From Streptomyces sp. NBC_00536 (GTDB lineage Bacteria > Actinomycetota > Actinomycetes > Streptomycetales > Streptomycetaceae), in contig NZ_CP107819.1 in NCBI RefSeq assembly GCF_036346295.1, positions 1,674,001-1,738,000 on the forward strand: a DNA stretch of 64,000 nucleotides, given 5' to 3'. The notes beneath the pieces were generated by a model, which had not been told where the DNA came from, ran no database searches, and saw only the letters and a list, made by a program, of their open reading frames with translations. Both the position numbers and the translations under genes were made by a program. Each line of letters starts with the position of its first letter. Positions within the stretch are counted from its first letter, which is position 1. Of this stretch, positions 1 through 10,345 are shown in pieces.

Positions 1-1
1 G

Positions 2-430
2 CACACCCTCGCCTACCTGGACTTCGGCGGCAGCGGCGCCGAGACCATCGCGCACGTCCGGGAGAACGGCCGGATCACCCTGATGTGGTGCGCGTTCTCC
101 GGTCCCCCGAACATCGTCCGGATCCACGGCGAGGGCGAGGCGGTCTTCCGCGACGACCCGCGCTGGGGCGAGCTGATCGCCCTGTTCGGCGACGCCGACG
201 GGCCGTCCGCCCGCGCCGTGATCGTCGTACGGACCCGGCGGATCGCCGACGTGTGCGGGTACGCCGTCCCCCTCATGGAGTACCAGGGCGACCGCACGCT
301 CCACGCGGAGTACTTCGGCCGCAAGACGGACGAGGAGTTCGCGGAGTACTGCGCGAAGAAGGAATTCATCGAGACGAGCGTCGACGGCCTGCCCGCACTG
401 CCGCTGCCCCTCCCGCCGCGTACCGTCTGA
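2..430 (+). CDS. Pyridoxamine 5'-phosphate oxidase family protein (5' truncated by window edge)
   Basis: The reading frame is open from base 2 and ends at a TGA at 428-430, so the gene starts outside the window. About 142 residues are visible. The pattern HTLAYLDFGGSGAETIAHV, then LMWCAFSGPP, then VRIHGEGEAV is typical of the split beta-barrel FMN-binding fold of PNPOx-like proteins, where it forms the strands around the flavin. Such proteins are usually flavin- or F420-dependent oxidoreductases with unknown substrates. The next gene starts 3 bases after the stop, so the two may be co-transcribed. Family assignment is fairly safe; the specific reaction cannot be told. Confidence 0.75.
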   Translation, partial: HTLAYLDFGGSGAETIAHVRENGRITLMWCAFSGPPNIVRIHGEGEAVFRDDPRWGELIALFGDADGPSARAVIVVRTRRIADVCGYAVPLMEYQGDRTLHAEYFGRKTDEEFAEYCAKKEFIETSVDGLPALPLPLPPRTV

Positions 431-433
431 CGT

Positions 434-1135
434 GTGCTGCGAACCGCCGTCGCCCTCGGCTCACTGCTCGTCACCTCCCTGCTCCTGAGCCCGGGGACGC
501 CCCCGGGCACCCCGCTGCCCGACCGGCTCGCCGACACCGGAGGCGGAAGTCAGCTGATCACCGCCGTAGCCCCCGCCGCCGGTTCCACCACCGGCCGCCT
601 CACCTGGTGGGAGCGCCGGTCGGGGCGGTGGGTCGCGATGGGCAGGGCGCCCGCCCGGTTCGGCGCGAAGGGCCTCACCGAGGGCGCCACCCGCGTCCAG
701 GGCACGAACACCACGCCCACCGGGCTGTACGACCTGCCGTACGCCTTCGGGATCCGGCCCGCGCCCGTGGGGACGGCGTACACCTACCGGCCGGTCCGCG
801 AGGGCGCCTGGTGGTGCCAGGACAACGCCTCGGTCCACTACAACCGCTGGGTGGACCCGCTGCCCGCCGACTGCGCGCCGGGCGAGGCGGAGCACCTGGT
901 GGGCTACGCGAAGCAGTACGCGCACGCCCTGGTCATCGGCTTCAACTACGACCGGCCGGTGCACGGGCGTGGCGCCGGGATCTTCCTGCACGTCAACGGC
1001 AAGGGGGCGACGGCGGGCTGCGTGTCGGTGCCGGAGGAGTCCATGCGGGCGATCCTGCGCTGGGCCCGGCCGGAGCGGCGTCCGCACATCGCGGTGGGCA
1101 CGGAGTCGGGGCCGCTGGACGTGACCCGCTACTAG
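434..1135 (+). CDS. Exported L,D-transpeptidase-like (YkuD) protein
   Basis: A 233-residue protein with a GTG start and an N-terminal hydrophobic signal segment (residues 4-19) followed by a proline-rich stretch. The C-terminal third has the YkuD signature HVNGKGATAGCVSV, with His186 and the expected nucleophile Cys196. L,D-transpeptidases make 3-3 cross-links in peptidoglycan or attach proteins to it, outside the membrane. The catalytic domain of this subgroup is shorter than in LysM-type enzymes and no LysM or Ig-like domain is visible. Family members are also annotated simply as L,D-transpeptidase family proteins, and activity on peptidoglycan is inferred. It follows the PNPOx-like gene by 3 bases. 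Confidence 0.8.
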   Translation: MLRTAVALGSLLVTSLLLSPGTPPGTPLPDRLADTGGGSQLITAVAPAAGSTTGRLTWWERRSGRWVAMGRAPARFGAKGLTEGATRVQGTNTTPTGLYDLPYAFGIRPAPVGTAYTYRPVREGAWWCQDNASVHYNRWVDPLPADCAPGEAEHLVGYAKQYAHALVIGFNYDRPVHGRGAGIFLHVNGKGATAGCVSVPEESMRAILRWARPERRPHIAVGTESGPLDVTRY

Positions 1136-1155
1136 AGCCTGGCGTCAACGTGCCG

Positions 1156-1962
1156 TCAGAACGCGCCGCCGCTGTCCACCCAGGTGTCGTACTCCACCGG
1201 GCGCGGCTCCCGGTGGTCGAGGCGGGCCAGCAGCTCCGGGTCCAGGGCGACGACGTCCGGGTGCGGGGGCAGCGCGGCGCAGTACGCGCGGAACGGGTCG
1301 CGCCGCTTCGGCCACACCCGGACCATCACCATCGCCGCGAGCAGCGCGCCGCAGCACCCGACCGCCACCGCGAGGACGAACGTACCCATCAGCACGATCC
1401 CCCGCAGGGTGTCCGGGCGTGACAGCACCACCAGTTGGAAGCTGTACCAGGCGACGACCGCCATGATCAGCAGTATCGCGAGGTCGGCGAGCCGGTCCCG
1501 GTCACGGACCTCGGCGAGACGCGGGTACTTCGCGTCCTCGGCGGCGAGGAAGGCCCCGCGGGCCACCCGCAGCGCCGTGTCCCCCGACAGGTCGGGCACG
1601 CTGGTGGGCCGGTCCCGGCGGACCAGCGCGGCAAGGACGGCGGCGGGCAGCGGGTGCACCGGGGCGGGCCCCGGTTCCGGACCCTGGTGCGGGCCCCCCG
1701 GCGCCAGGGTCAGCAGGCCCCGCTCGTCGATCCGCACGGAGCCGTCGAGCAGCAGCCGGGCGACCGCCGGACGGTGGATGTCCTCGGGGCGCCCCGCCAG
1801 CGCCACCGCGTGGTACGGATCGGGCGGGGCGGGGGCGAGCAGCGCGGCGGCGGCCCGGTCGGCCCGGTCCCGCAGCCGCCACAGCGCTCCGAGCACGGCG
1901 TAACAGGCGAGAGCGACGGCAGCGGCCTCGAACACCGCTGCCCAGAGGGGGTGTTGGCTCAT
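1156..1962 (-). CDS. TIGR04222 domain-containing membrane protein
   Basis: A 268-residue protein. It opens with a hydrophobic segment (about residues 8-27), followed by the pattern DPYHAVALAGRP ... RPAVARLLLDGSVRID, typical of the TIGR04222 family. Two further membrane segments lie around residues 150-165 and 178-205 (LADLAILLIMAVVAW and GIVLMGTFVLAVAVGCCGALL). Function is unknown; the family is common in actinomycetes. It starts only 16 bp after the argR stop on the same strand and so may be read through from the arginine operon, although nothing in the sequence links it to arginine synthesis. It converges on the L,D-transpeptidase gene. Confidence 0.7.
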   Translation of the reverse strand: MSQHPLWAAVFEAAAVALACYAVLGALWRLRDRADRAAAALLAPAPPDPYHAVALAGRPEDIHRPAVARLLLDGSVRIDERGLLTLAPGGPHQGPEPGPAPVHPLPAAVLAALVRRDRPTSVPDLSGDTALRVARGAFLAAEDAKYPRLAEVRDRDRLADLAILLIMAVVAWYSFQLVVLSRPDTLRGIVLMGTFVLAVAVGCCGALLAAMVMVRVWPKRRDPFRAYCAALPPHPDVVALDPELLARLDHREPRPVEYDTWVDSGGAF

Positions 1963-1978
1963 TCCCCCAGGGTCGCCC

Positions 1979-2515
1979 TCAGCCCTCCTTCTGCGCCAGA
2001 CGCAGGAGGTGATCGGCGAGGGCCTGACCGCCGACCGGGTCGCGGCTGATCAGCATCAGGGTGTCGTCGCCCGCGATCGTGCCGAGGATGGCCTGGAGTT
2101 CGGCCTGGTCGATCGCCGAGGCGAGGAACTGGGCGGCACCCGGCGGGGTGCGCAGGACCACGAGGTTCGCGGAGGCCTCCGCCGAGATCAGCAGCTCACC
2201 GGAGAGGCGCCGCATGCGCTCCTCCTTCGCGGACTCGCCCAGCGGGGCCTGCGGGGTGCGGAATCCGCCCTCGCTCGGTACCGCGTAGATCAGCTCGCCG
2301 TTGGTGTTGCGGATCTTCACCGCGCCCAGCTCGTCGAGGTCCCGGGAGAGCGTCGCCTGGGTGACGCTCAGCCCGTCGTCGGCGAGCAGCTTCGCCAGCT
2401 GGCTCTGGGAGCGGACCGGCTGCCGGTTGAGGATGTCCACGATCCGGCGGTGGCGGGCGGTTCGGGTCTGCGGAACGGATTGCCCGCTCTGCTCGTGTTC
2501 CTGCGCCTGGCTCAT
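1979..2515 (-). CDS. argR: Arginine repressor ArgR
   Basis: A 178-residue ArgR/AhrC family regulator that represses arginine biosynthesis with L-arginine as co-repressor. The N-terminal winged helix includes [13 protein letters not shown] followed by the recognition helix [18 protein letters not shown]. The C-terminal oligomerisation and arginine-binding domain carries the conserved [17 protein letters not shown] motif, whose Asp pair contacts arginine. The N-terminus has a Gln/Ser-rich extension of about 20 residues compared with E. coli ArgR. It is the last biosynthetic-operon gene, 7 bp after argD, so it should be co-transcribed with and autoregulated through the ARG box upstream of argC. 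Confidence 0.95.
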   Translation of the reverse strand: MSQAQEHEQSGQSVPQTRTARHRRIVDILNRQPVRSQSQLAKLLADDGLSVTQATLSRDLDELGAVKIRNTNGELIYAVPSEGGFRTPQAPLGESAKEERMRRLSGELLISAEASANLVVLRTPPGAAQFLASAIDQAELQAILGTIAGDDTLMLISRDPVGGQALADHLLRLAQKEG

Positions 2516-2522
2516 CGTCGTC

Positions 2523-3755
2523 TCATTCTCCGGATCCGTCCCCGTGGGCCGCGTCGAGGATGCCCGGCAGGGCCCGGACGAACGCGTCCGCCTCGGCCTC
2601 GGTGAGTACGAACGGCGGCATCAGCCGTACGACGTCGGGGGCGGGCGCGTTGACCAGGAAACCGGCATCCTGAGCCGCCTGCTGCACCTTCGCTGCGAGG
2701 GGCTCGGTCAGCACGATACCCAGCAGAAGGCCCGCACCGCGGACACGGGCGACCAGCGGGTGCCCGCTGTTCTCGATTCCGGAGCGCAGCCGCTCGCCCC
2801 TTTCCTTGACCCGGTCGAGCAGTCCGTCGGCCGCGATGGTGTCGAGGACGGCGAGCCCGGCGGCGCAGGCGACCGGGTTCCCGCCGAAGGTGGTGCCGTG
2901 CTGGCCGGGCCGGAGCAGGTCGGCGGCCGGGCCGAAGGCGGCGAGGGCGCCGATCGGCAGACCGCCGCCCAGACCCTTCGCGAGCGTGACGAGGTCGGGT
3001 TCGACGCCTTCGTGCGCCTGGTGTTCGAACCACTGGCCGCAGCGGCCGATGCCGGTCTGCACCTCGTCGAGGGCGAGCAGCGTGCCGGTGGCGCGGGTGA
3101 TCTCGCGGGCGGCGGTCAGATATCCGGCCGGGGGGACGACCACGCCGTTCTCGCCCTGGATCGGCTCGATCAGGACGAGGGCGGTGTCCTCGGTGACGGC
3201 GGCCCGCAGGGCCTCCACATCGCCGTACGGCACGTGGGTGACGTCGCCGGGCAGCGGCAGGAAGGGGGTCTGCTTGGCGGGCTGGCCGGTCAGGGCGAGG
3301 GCGCCCATGGTGCGGCCGTGGAAGCCGCCGGTGGTGGCGACCATGTGCGTGCGCCCGGTCAGCCGGCCGACCTTGAAGGCCGCCTCGACCGCTTCGGCGC
3401 CGGAGTTGCAGAAGAAAATCCGGCCGCTGCGGCCGAAGAGCTGGAGCAGCCGTTCACCGAGCGCGAGGACGGGCTCGGAGGCGTAGAGGTTGGAGACGTG
3501 GCCCAGCGTGGCGATCTGCGCGGAGACGGCCCCGACGATCGCCGGGTGGGCGTGGCCCAGCGCGTTGACCGCGATGCCGCCGACGAAGTCGGTGTACTGC
3601 TTGCCGTCGGCGTCCCAGACCTGGGCGCCCGCGCCACGGACGAGCGCGAGGGCGGGGGTGCCGTAGTTGTCGGTGAGCGCCGCCTTCCAGCGGGCCCCGT
3701 ACGTCTCGTTGGACTGCTCCGACTGCTCGGACTGCTTCGAGCTGTTGCCGCTCAC
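2523..3755 (-). CDS. argD: Acetylornithine aminotransferase ArgD
   Basis: A 410-residue class III PLP aminotransferase. It converts N-acetylglutamate 5-semialdehyde to N2-acetylornithine with glutamate as amino donor. Visible motifs are [30 protein letters not shown] (phosphate/PLP contacts), [15 protein letters not shown], the PLP-aspartate region [13 protein letters not shown] and the Schiff-base lysine in [16 protein letters not shown] (near residue 260). Its GTG start overlaps the argB stop in a GTGA arrangement, implying translational coupling. The N-terminus has a short SEQ-SEQ repeat ahead of the fold. It is followed directly by argR. Confidence 0.95.
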   Translation of the reverse strand: MSGNSSKQSEQSEQSNETYGARWKAALTDNYGTPALALVRGAGAQVWDADGKQYTDFVGGIAVNALGHAHPAIVGAVSAQIATLGHVSNLYASEPVLALGERLLQLFGRSGRIFFCNSGAEAVEAAFKVGRLTGRTHMVATTGGFHGRTMGALALTGQPAKQTPFLPLPGDVTHVPYGDVEALRAAVTEDTALVLIEPIQGENGVVVPPAGYLTAAREITRATGTLLALDEVQTGIGRCGQWFEHQAHEGVEPDLVTLAKGLGGGLPIGALAAFGPAADLLRPGQHGTTFGGNPVACAAGLAVLDTIAADGLLDRVKERGERLRSGIENSGHPLVARVRGAGLLLGIVLTEPLAAKVQQAAQDAGFLVNAPAPDVVRLMPPFVLTEAEADAFVRALPGILDAAHGDGSGE

Positions 3756-4672
3756 GCGGATTCCCCTCCCTCTGCGTCGGGCACGACCATCGTGCCGATG
3801 CCCTCGTCCGTGAAGATCTCCAGCAGGATCGAGTGCTGGACCCGCCCGTCGATCACCCGGGCGTTGCTCACGCCCCCGCGGACCGCGTGCAGGCAGCCCT
3901 GCATCTTGGGGACCATCCCGCTCGACAGCTCGGGCAGCAGTTTCTCCAGCTCGCTGACGGTGAGCCGGCTGATGACCTCGTCGCTGTTGGGCCAGTCCGC
4001 GTAGAGCCCCTCGACGTCGGTGAGGACCATCAGGGTCTCCGCGCCCAGGGCGGCGGCGAGCGCGGCGGCCGCGGTGTCGGCGTTCACGTTGTAGACGTGG
4101 TCGTCGTCGGCGCTGCGCGCGATGGAGGAGATGACCGGGATCCGGCCGTCCGCCAGCAGCGCCTCGATCGCGCCGGTGTCGATGGCGGTGATCTCGCCGA
4201 CCCGGCCGATGTCGACGAGTTCCCCGTCGATCTCGGGCCGGTGCCGGACGGCGGTGATGGTGTGGGCGTCCTCGCCGGTCATGCCGACGGCGAGCGGCCC
4301 GTGCTGGTTGAGCAGTCCGACCAGCTGGCGCTGGACCTGCCCGGCGAGCACCATCCGTACGACGTCCATCGCTTCCGGGGTGGTGACGCGCAGGCCCGCC
4401 TTGAACTCGCTGACCAGGCCGTGCCGGTCGAGCTGGGCGTTGATCTGCGGGCCGCCGCCGTGCACGACGACCGGCTTGAGGCCGGCCTGGCGCAGGAAGA
4501 CGACGTCCTGCGCGAAGGCGGCCTTCAGGTCCTCGTCGATCATGGCGTTGCCGCCGAACTTGATGACGACGACCTTGCCGTTGTGGCGGGTCAGCCAGGG
4601 CAGCGCCTCGATGAGGATCTCTGCCTTGGGGAGCGCGGTGTGCTTGCGGGCACTGCCGGGGGCGCCGCTCAT
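3752..4672 (-). CDS. argB: Acetylglutamate kinase ArgB
   Basis: A 306-residue amino-acid kinase family enzyme, the second step of cyclic arginine synthesis (ATP-dependent phosphorylation of N-acetylglutamate). Motifs: [10 protein letters not shown] near residue 30 (ATP binding), [11 protein letters not shown] (substrate loop), [12 protein letters not shown], and the C-terminal [17 protein letters not shown] and VLTDVEGLY. The chosen ATG at 4672 overlaps the argJ stop as ATGA. The frame stays open further upstream, but that part is argJ sequence in another frame and not ArgB-like. The last step before ArgC; in many bacteria it is the point of arginine feedback. Confidence 0.95.
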   Translation of the reverse strand: MSGAPGSARKHTALPKAEILIEALPWLTRHNGKVVVIKFGGNAMIDEDLKAAFAQDVVFLRQAGLKPVVVHGGGPQINAQLDRHGLVSEFKAGLRVTTPEAMDVVRMVLAGQVQRQLVGLLNQHGPLAVGMTGEDAHTITAVRHRPEIDGELVDIGRVGEITAIDTGAIEALLADGRIPVISSIARSADDDHVYNVNADTAAAALAAALGAETLMVLTDVEGLYADWPNSDEVISRLTVSELEKLLPELSSGMVPKMQGCLHAVRGGVSNARVIDGRVQHSILLEIFTDEGIGTMVVPDAEGGESA

Positions 4673-5829
4673 GACGAGTACGCGCTGTTCTCGTGGACGT
4701 AGTCGGCGGTCAGGTCGTTGGCCCAGATGACCGCGGACTCGGTGCCGGTGGCCAGGTCGGCGGTGATGCGGACCTCGCGGTCCTTCATCGAGACCAGGTC
4801 GCGGTCCTCGCCGACGGAGCCGTTCTTGCAGACCCAGATCCCGTTGATGGCGACGTTCAGCCGGTCCGGGTCGAAGGCGGCCTTGGTGGTGCCGATCGCG
4901 GAGAGCACCCGGCCCCAGTTCGGGTCCTCGCCGTGGATGGCGCACTTGAGGAGGTTGTTCCGGGCGATGGACCGGCCCACCTCGACGGCGTCGTCCTCGC
5001 TGGCCGCGTTCACGACCTCGATCCGGATGTCCTTGCTGGCGCCCTCGGCGTCGCCGATCAGCTGGCGGGCCAGGTCGTCGCAGACGGTCCGGACGGCCTC
5101 GGCGAACTCCTCGTACGCCGGGTCCACCCCGGAGGCGCCGGAGGCGAGCAGCAGCACGGTGTCGTTGGTGGACATGCAGCCGTCGGAGTCGACCCGGTCG
5201 AAGGTGGTGCGGGTCGCGTCCCGCAGCGCCTTGTCGAGGGTGGCGCTGTCCAGGTCCGCGTCGGTGGTGAGGACGACGAGCATGGTGGCCAGGCCCGGGG
5301 CGAGCATGCCCGCGCCCTTGGCCATGCCGCCGACGGTCCAGCCCGCGGCGTGGCTGACGGTGGCGGTCTTGTGGACGGTGTCGGTGGTCTTGATGGCGAT
5401 GGCCGCGGCCTCGCCGCCGTCCTCGCTGAGCGCCCCGGCGGCGCTCTCGATGCCGGGCAGCAGCTTGTCCATGGGCAGGAGTACGCCGATCAGCCCGGTG
5501 GAGGCCACCGCGATCTCCCCGGCGTTGTGCGCGCCGCCGAGGACGGCGGCGGCCTTCTCGGCGGTGGCGTGGGTGTCCTGGAAGCCGCGGGGGCCGGTGC
5601 AGGCGTTGGCGCCACCGGAGTTGAGGACCACGGCGCTGACCGTGCCGCCGCGCAGGACCTGCTCGGACCAGAGGACCGGGGCGGCCTTGACGCGGTTGGA
5701 GGTGAAGACGCCCGCTGCGGCCAGACGCGGTCCGTTGTTGACCACGAGGGCGAGGTCCGGATTGCCGTTTGCCTTGATCCCGGCGGCGATGCCCGCCCCG
5801 CTGAATCCCTGTGCTGCCGTGACACTCAC
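4669..5829 (-). CDS. argJ: Bifunctional glutamate N-acetyltransferase / amino-acid acetyltransferase ArgJ
   Basis: A 386-residue Ntn-type autoprocessing enzyme. It recycles the acetyl group from acetylornithine to glutamate, making the pathway cyclic. The self-cleavage site is visible as [20 protein letters not shown], where the Thr after Ala (ATML) becomes the nucleophile at the N-terminus of the beta chain. The oxyanion and substrate motif [12 protein letters not shown] and the [18 protein letters not shown] region are present. Whether it also uses acetyl-CoA (bifunctional) cannot be read from sequence alone. It lies 88 bp downstream of argC and overlaps argB by 4 bases. Confidence 0.95.
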   Translation of the reverse strand: MSVTAAQGFSGAGIAAGIKANGNPDLALVVNNGPRLAAAGVFTSNRVKAAPVLWSEQVLRGGTVSAVVLNSGGANACTGPRGFQDTHATAEKAAAVLGGAHNAGEIAVASTGLIGVLLPMDKLLPGIESAAGALSEDGGEAAAIAIKTTDTVHKTATVSHAAGWTVGGMAKGAGMLAPGLATMLVVLTTDADLDSATLDKALRDATRTTFDRVDSDGCMSTNDTVLLLASGASGVDPAYEEFAEAVRTVCDDLARQLIGDAEGASKDIRIEVVNAASEDDAVEVGRSIARNNLLKCAIHGEDPNWGRVLSAIGTTKAAFDPDRLNVAINGIWVCKNGSVGEDRDLVSMKDREVRITADLATGTESAVIWANDLTADYVHENSAYSS

Positions 5830-5917
5830 TGCATCTCCTTGTTCGCTTCTCCGCCCGCGCAGCGCGCCGGTGCGGGCATCATCGTCGTCCTCAGCCGGGT
5901 GGCTGCGCGTGCGACGC

Positions 5918-7011
<1,094 letters not shown>

Positions 7012-7052
7012 AGCTCTGTTCTGCTCCACGGGGCGGGCCCGGCCCCCGTGCG

Positions 7053-7472
7053 ATGCTGGTGTCCGTGACGATCGAGGATCTCGTGCGGCTGCGTCGCGCC
7101 CGGGACGCGATGGACCGCGACTACGCGCAGCCGCTGGACGTTCCCGCACTGGCGGACATCGCCCTGATGTCCCCGGGGCACTTCTCGCGCAGCTTCCGCG
7201 CGGCCTTCGGCGAGACGCCGTACAGCTATCTCATGACCCGCCGAGTCGAGCGCGCGAAGGCGCTGCTGCGCCGGGGCGACCTGAGCGTGACCGAGGTCTG
7301 CTTCGCGGTCGGATGCACCTCGCTGGGCTCGTTCAGCTCCCGCTTCACCGAGCTGGTCGGCGAGAGCCCCAGCGCCTACCGGGCCCGCCGGCACGAGGAC
7401 GGCGCCGCGATCCCGGCGTGCGTGGCCAAGATCCTCACGCGCCCGGCCAGGAGCGGCCCGCCGGCGCGGTGA
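7053..7472 (+). CDS. AraC-type helix-turn-helix transcriptional regulator (DNA-binding domain only)
   Basis: A 139-residue protein consisting almost only of an AraC/XylS DNA-binding domain. The two HTHs are visible: LDVPALADIALMSPGHFSRSFRAAFGETP, and LSVTEVCFAVGCTSLGSFSSRFTELVGESPSAYR. No ligand-binding domain is present, so it may sense through a partner or act constitutively. Start is ATG 7053; a GTG at 7065 (VTIEDL...) is an equally plausible start. It is divergent from argC and followed 63 bp later by a VOC protein on the same strand. Such AraC/VOC pairs are common in Streptomyces and may regulate one another; this is inference. Confidence 0.85.
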   Translation: MLVSVTIEDLVRLRRARDAMDRDYAQPLDVPALADIALMSPGHFSRSFRAAFGETPYSYLMTRRVERAKALLRRGDLSVTEVCFAVGCTSLGSFSSRFTELVGESPSAYRARRHEDGAAIPACVAKILTRPARSGPPAR

Positions 7473-7535
7473 CGGTGCCGGGGCCAGGACCGGGACCGGA
7501 GGCGGAATCGCGCCCCGCGTCGTAGCGTCGCAGTC

Positions 7536-7952
7536 ATGACCATCAAGCTTTCGACGTGTTTCATCGCGGTCGACGATCACGACAAGGCCCTCGCCTTCTA
7601 CCGCGACACCCTCGGCCTGGAAGTGCGCAACGACGTCGGCTTCGAGGGAATGCGCTGGGTCACCGTCGGCTCGCCCGAGCAGCTCGACGTGGAGGTCGTC
7701 CTCGAACCGCCGCTCGCCAACCCCAACGCCTCGCCCGCCGACAAACAGGCGATGGCGGAGCTGCTCGCCAAGGGCATGCTCCGCGGGGTGATCTTCACGA
7801 CCGACGATGTCGACGCCACCTTCGAACGCATCCGCGCGGCGGGCGCCGAGGTGCTGCAGGAACCGGCCGACCAGCCGTACGGCGTCCGCGACTGCGCCTT
7901 CCGCGACCCGTCGGGCAACATGCTCCGCTTCAACCAGTCGCGCGCACACTGA
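7536..7952 (+). CDS. VOC (glyoxalase/bleomycin-resistance fold) family protein
   Basis: A 138-residue protein with the paired beta-alpha-beta-beta-beta modules of the vicinal oxygen chelate family. FIAVDDHDKALAFYRDTLGLEV forms the first module and GVIFTTDDVDATFERIRAAG the second. CAFRDPSGNMLRFNQ is the typical end with a metal-site-like region. Metal ligands are not fully conserved with glyoxalase I, so substrate and activity are unknown. It is likely co-transcribed with the upstream AraC-type regulator. A 14-bp-stem hairpin follows at 7982-8032. Confidence 0.85.
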   Translation: MTIKLSTCFIAVDDHDKALAFYRDTLGLEVRNDVGFEGMRWVTVGSPEQLDVEVVLEPPLANPNASPADKQAMAELLAKGMLRGVIFTTDDVDATFERIRAAGAEVLQEPADQPYGVRDCAFRDPSGNMLRFNQSRAH

Positions 7953-7981
7953 CCCGCGCCGCACGCGTACGGGCCCCCACG

Positions 7982-8032
7982 CACCGGTGCCCCTGACCCG
8001 ACGGCATCGGCCGCGGGCCAGGGGCACCGGTG
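7982..8032. terminator. Bidirectional hairpin terminator
   Basis: Arms CACCGGTGCCCCTG (7982-7995) and CAGGGGCACCGGTG (8019-8032) are perfectly complementary (14 bp) with a 23-base loop. The hairpin lies between two convergent genes (VOC protein and DUF5997 protein). There is no T-run, as usual for GC-rich actinomycete terminators. Confidence 0.7.
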
Positions 8033-8052
8033 GTGAGCGGTGAGCGGGGCGG

Positions 8053-8457
8053 TCAGGAGCGCTGGTCCCCGGACTTCGCCGCACGCTCCGCGTTGCGCTC
8101 CTTGATGCGGACCGTCTCCTTGCGGACCTCGGCCTGCGTGCTGCGCTCCTTCTCCAGCCACTCGGGCAGCTCGGCCTTGATGGCTTCGATCTGCTCGGTG
8201 GTCAGGGCGTCCGTGACGCCCCCGCGCGCGAGACCGGCGATGGAGATGCCGAGCTTGTTCGCGACGACGGGGCGCGGGTGCGGACCGTTGAGGCGCAGGT
8301 CCTGGAGCCACTGGGGCGGATCGGCCTGGAGCGCAACCAGCTCGGCCCGGGAGACGACACCCTCCTGGAACTCGGCGGGTGTGGCCTCGAGGTACACACC
8401 CAGTTTCTTCGCCGCGGTCGCGGGCTTCATGGTCTGGGTGTTCTGGTGCGACGTCAT
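8053..8457 (-). CDS. DUF5997 family protein
   Basis: A 134-residue soluble protein rich in Lys, Glu and Arg. The N-terminal MKPATAAKKLGVYLEATPAEFQ and central LNGPHPRPVVANKLGISIAGLARGG match the DUF5997 family of actinomycetes. A short helical, HTH-like core followed by a charged C-terminal coil (about residues 100-134) can be seen. Function is unknown. It is divergent from a LysR-type substrate-domain protein 58 bp away, a pairing that recurs in Streptomyces and suggests a shared role. A -10-like TACTCT (minus strand, 8465-8470) sits 7 bases before the ATG, pointing to a leaderless transcript. Confidence 0.75.
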   Translation of the reverse strand: MTSHQNTQTMKPATAAKKLGVYLEATPAEFQEGVVSRAELVALQADPPQWLQDLRLNGPHPRPVVANKLGISIAGLARGGVTDALTTEQIEAIKAELPEWLEKERSTQAEVRKETVRIKERNAERAAKSGDQRS

Positions 8458-8515
8458 GGGGTCAAGAGTATCGAGCGTGTGCGCTACCTCCGACCACGAC
8501 CGGTAACCTGGCCGG

Positions 8516-9346
8516 GTGACAGGCTCGGAAACACCCCCTTCGTTCCGGCTCGCGTACGTCCCGGGAGTGACGCCCACCAAGTGGGTGCGGATCTGGAACG
8601 AGCGGCTGCCCGACGTCCCGCTGACCCTGGTCCAGGTGACCCCCGGCGAGGCGCCCGCCCTGCTCCGCGACGGCGGCGCCGACGCGGGCTTCGTACGGCT
8701 CCCGATCGACCGCACGGACCTCAGCGCGATCCCCCTCTACACCGAGACCACCGTGGTCGTGATCCCCAAGGACCACCTGATCACGACGGCCGAAGAGGTG
8801 GCCACGGCCGATCTGGCCGACGAGATCGTGCTGCACCCCCTCGACGACACCCTCGACTGGGAGCAGCTGCCGGGCAAGCCCGCGCTGGCGCGCCCCGAGA
8901 CGACGGCGGACGCGATCGAGCTGGTGGCGGCGGGGATCGGCGTGCTCGCCGTGCCGCAGTCGCTGGCCCGCCTGCACCACCGCAAGGACCTCACCTACCG
9001 CCCGCTGACGGGTGCGCCCGAGTCGCGGGTCGCGCTGTCGTGGCCGGAGGCCGACGAGACTCCCGAGCTGGTGGAGGAGTTCATCGGGATCGTGCGCGGT
9101 CGTACGGTCAACAGTTCGCGGGGGCGTACGCCGACCCCGCCGCAGCCGAAGAAGGACAAGCGCCCCGACGCGGCGGCGCGCCGCGGGCAGGCCGGGGGCA
9201 AGCCGGGATCCGGCAAGAACCCGCGCGGCGCCTCCGGTGGCGGCGCGAAGGGCGGCGCGGCGAAGAGCGGCGGAGCCAGGAGCGGCGGCGCCAAGGGCGG
9301 CGCGGGCAAGGGCGGCGCCAAGCGCGGCAAGCCGCGCGGGCGGTAG
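8516..9346 (+). CDS. LysR-type substrate-binding domain protein lacking the HTH, with a basic Gly-Ala-Lys tail
   Basis: A 276-residue protein. Residues 10-200 match the periplasmic-binding-like effector domain of LysR regulators: FRLAYVPGVTPTKWVRIW, LRDGGADAGFVRLPID, and AAGIGVLAVPQSLAR. There is no N-terminal winged helix. Residues from about 200 to the end form a low-complexity tail rich in Lys, Arg, Gly and Ala with repeats such as SGGAKGGAGKGGAK, which could bind nucleic acid non-specifically. A TAACCT -10-like box ends 6 bases before the GTG start, so the mRNA is probably leaderless. It is divergent from the DUF5997 gene. It may be a DNA-binding protein of a new kind or a ligand sensor for a partner; this is inference. 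Confidence 0.8.
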   Translation: MTGSETPPSFRLAYVPGVTPTKWVRIWNERLPDVPLTLVQVTPGEAPALLRDGGADAGFVRLPIDRTDLSAIPLYTETTVVVIPKDHLITTAEEVATADLADEIVLHPLDDTLDWEQLPGKPALARPETTADAIELVAAGIGVLAVPQSLARLHHRKDLTYRPLTGAPESRVALSWPEADETPELVEEFIGIVRGRTVNSSRGRTPTPPQPKKDKRPDAAARRGQAGGKPGSGKNPRGASGGGAKGGAAKSGGARSGGAKGGAGKGGAKRGKPRGR

Positions 9347-9383
9347 CCGCACCCGGCCGCCGGCCCGGTGCCGCCGCTGACGG

Positions 9384-10316
9384 TCAGACCCCGGTCGCCC
9401 GCACCGCCGCGTGCAGCTCGGCGGCGACGTCCGACAGCTCCGCCGCGTCCCGCACGCTGCCCTGGAGGTCGACGAGCACGTCGTCGAGGGGGACGGCCGC
9501 CGCGTGCGCGGCGATGTCCTCGGCGATCTGGGCCACGCTGCCCTGGAAGGGCCGCCGGTCCGCCCCCTCGAACGGCTCGGGGGTGTAGGCCGTGTTGACC
9601 CGTACGCACACGGCGATCCCCCGCGTACGTCCGCGCTCGGCGGCCAGGTCCCGCAGCCGCTCCCAGGCTTCGGCCAGCGCGCCCGGGCCGTGGGCCACCG
9701 GCATCCAGCCGTCCGCCCGGTCCACCAGACGGCGGGCGGCGCGCGGGCTGGTGGCGGGGAGGTAGACGGGGACCGGCCGGGCGGGCTTGGGGCCGATCCC
9801 GGCGGGCGCGATGTGCGTCAGCCCGCCCTTGTACGCGACCGGGTCGGGGCCCCAGACCGCCGCGCACACGTCGAGCAGCTCGTCCAGGACCGCGCCGCGC
9901 TCCTCGAAGGGCGCCACGGCCGCGGCGTTGAACTCGTCGCGCGACCAGCCGGTGCCCAGCCCCGCCAGCACCCGGCCCCCGCTCGCCGCGTCCAGGGAGG
10001 CGAGGGCCCGGGCCAGCTGGACGGGTATGTGCAGCGGGGCGATCAGCACGCTGGTCCCCAACCGGGCCCGTTCGGTGACGGCGGCCGCGAGGGTCAGCGT
10101 GATGAGCGGGTCGGCGACCCCGTGGTACTTGTCCATCCAGGGCAGGCCGGGGATCCCGTACATCCCCTCCAGGGGGTTCTCGGGGAAGAGGATCCGCTCG
10201 AAGACCCACAGGCTCTCGTACCCGGCCGCCTCGGCCGCGCGCGCCACCGCCGGGACGTCGCGGCCGATCTCGTAGTGCTTCATCTGGGGCAGGCTGAGCC
10301 CGAGCCGGATCGTCAC
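9384..10316 (-). CDS. LLM class F420-dependent oxidoreductase
   Basis: A 310-residue luciferase-like (TIM barrel) protein. The opening MTIRLGLSLPQMKHYEIGRDVPAVARAAEAAGYESLWVFER is typical of F420-dependent LLM enzymes of the TIGR03620 kind. LAGLGTGWSRDEFNA and the central LDAASGGR motif belong to the cofactor-binding barrel. The GTG at 10316 is chosen because an AGGAG lies about 8 bases upstream and homologues begin here; the frame is open nine codons further. Substrate unknown. It lies 96 bp downstream of the MocR-type gene, with a hairpin between, and converges on the LysR-like gene. Confidence 0.85.
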   Translation of the reverse strand: MTIRLGLSLPQMKHYEIGRDVPAVARAAEAAGYESLWVFERILFPENPLEGMYGIPGLPWMDKYHGVADPLITLTLAAAVTERARLGTSVLIAPLHIPVQLARALASLDAASGGRVLAGLGTGWSRDEFNAAAVAPFEERGAVLDELLDVCAAVWGPDPVAYKGGLTHIAPAGIGPKPARPVPVYLPATSPRAARRLVDRADGWMPVAHGPGALAEAWERLRDLAAERGRTRGIAVCVRVNTAYTPEPFEGADRRPFQGSVAQIAEDIAAHAAAVPLDDVLVDLQGSVRDAAELSDVAAELHAAVRATGV

Positions 10317-10345
10317 GCTTCTTCTCCTTCGCCAAAGGGACACGG

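Noticed and set aside
3752..4945. Longer ArgB starting far upstream of 4672
   Set aside because: The extra residues are argJ sequence in another frame and not ArgB-like, and the ATGA overlap at 4669-4672 gives a natural start.
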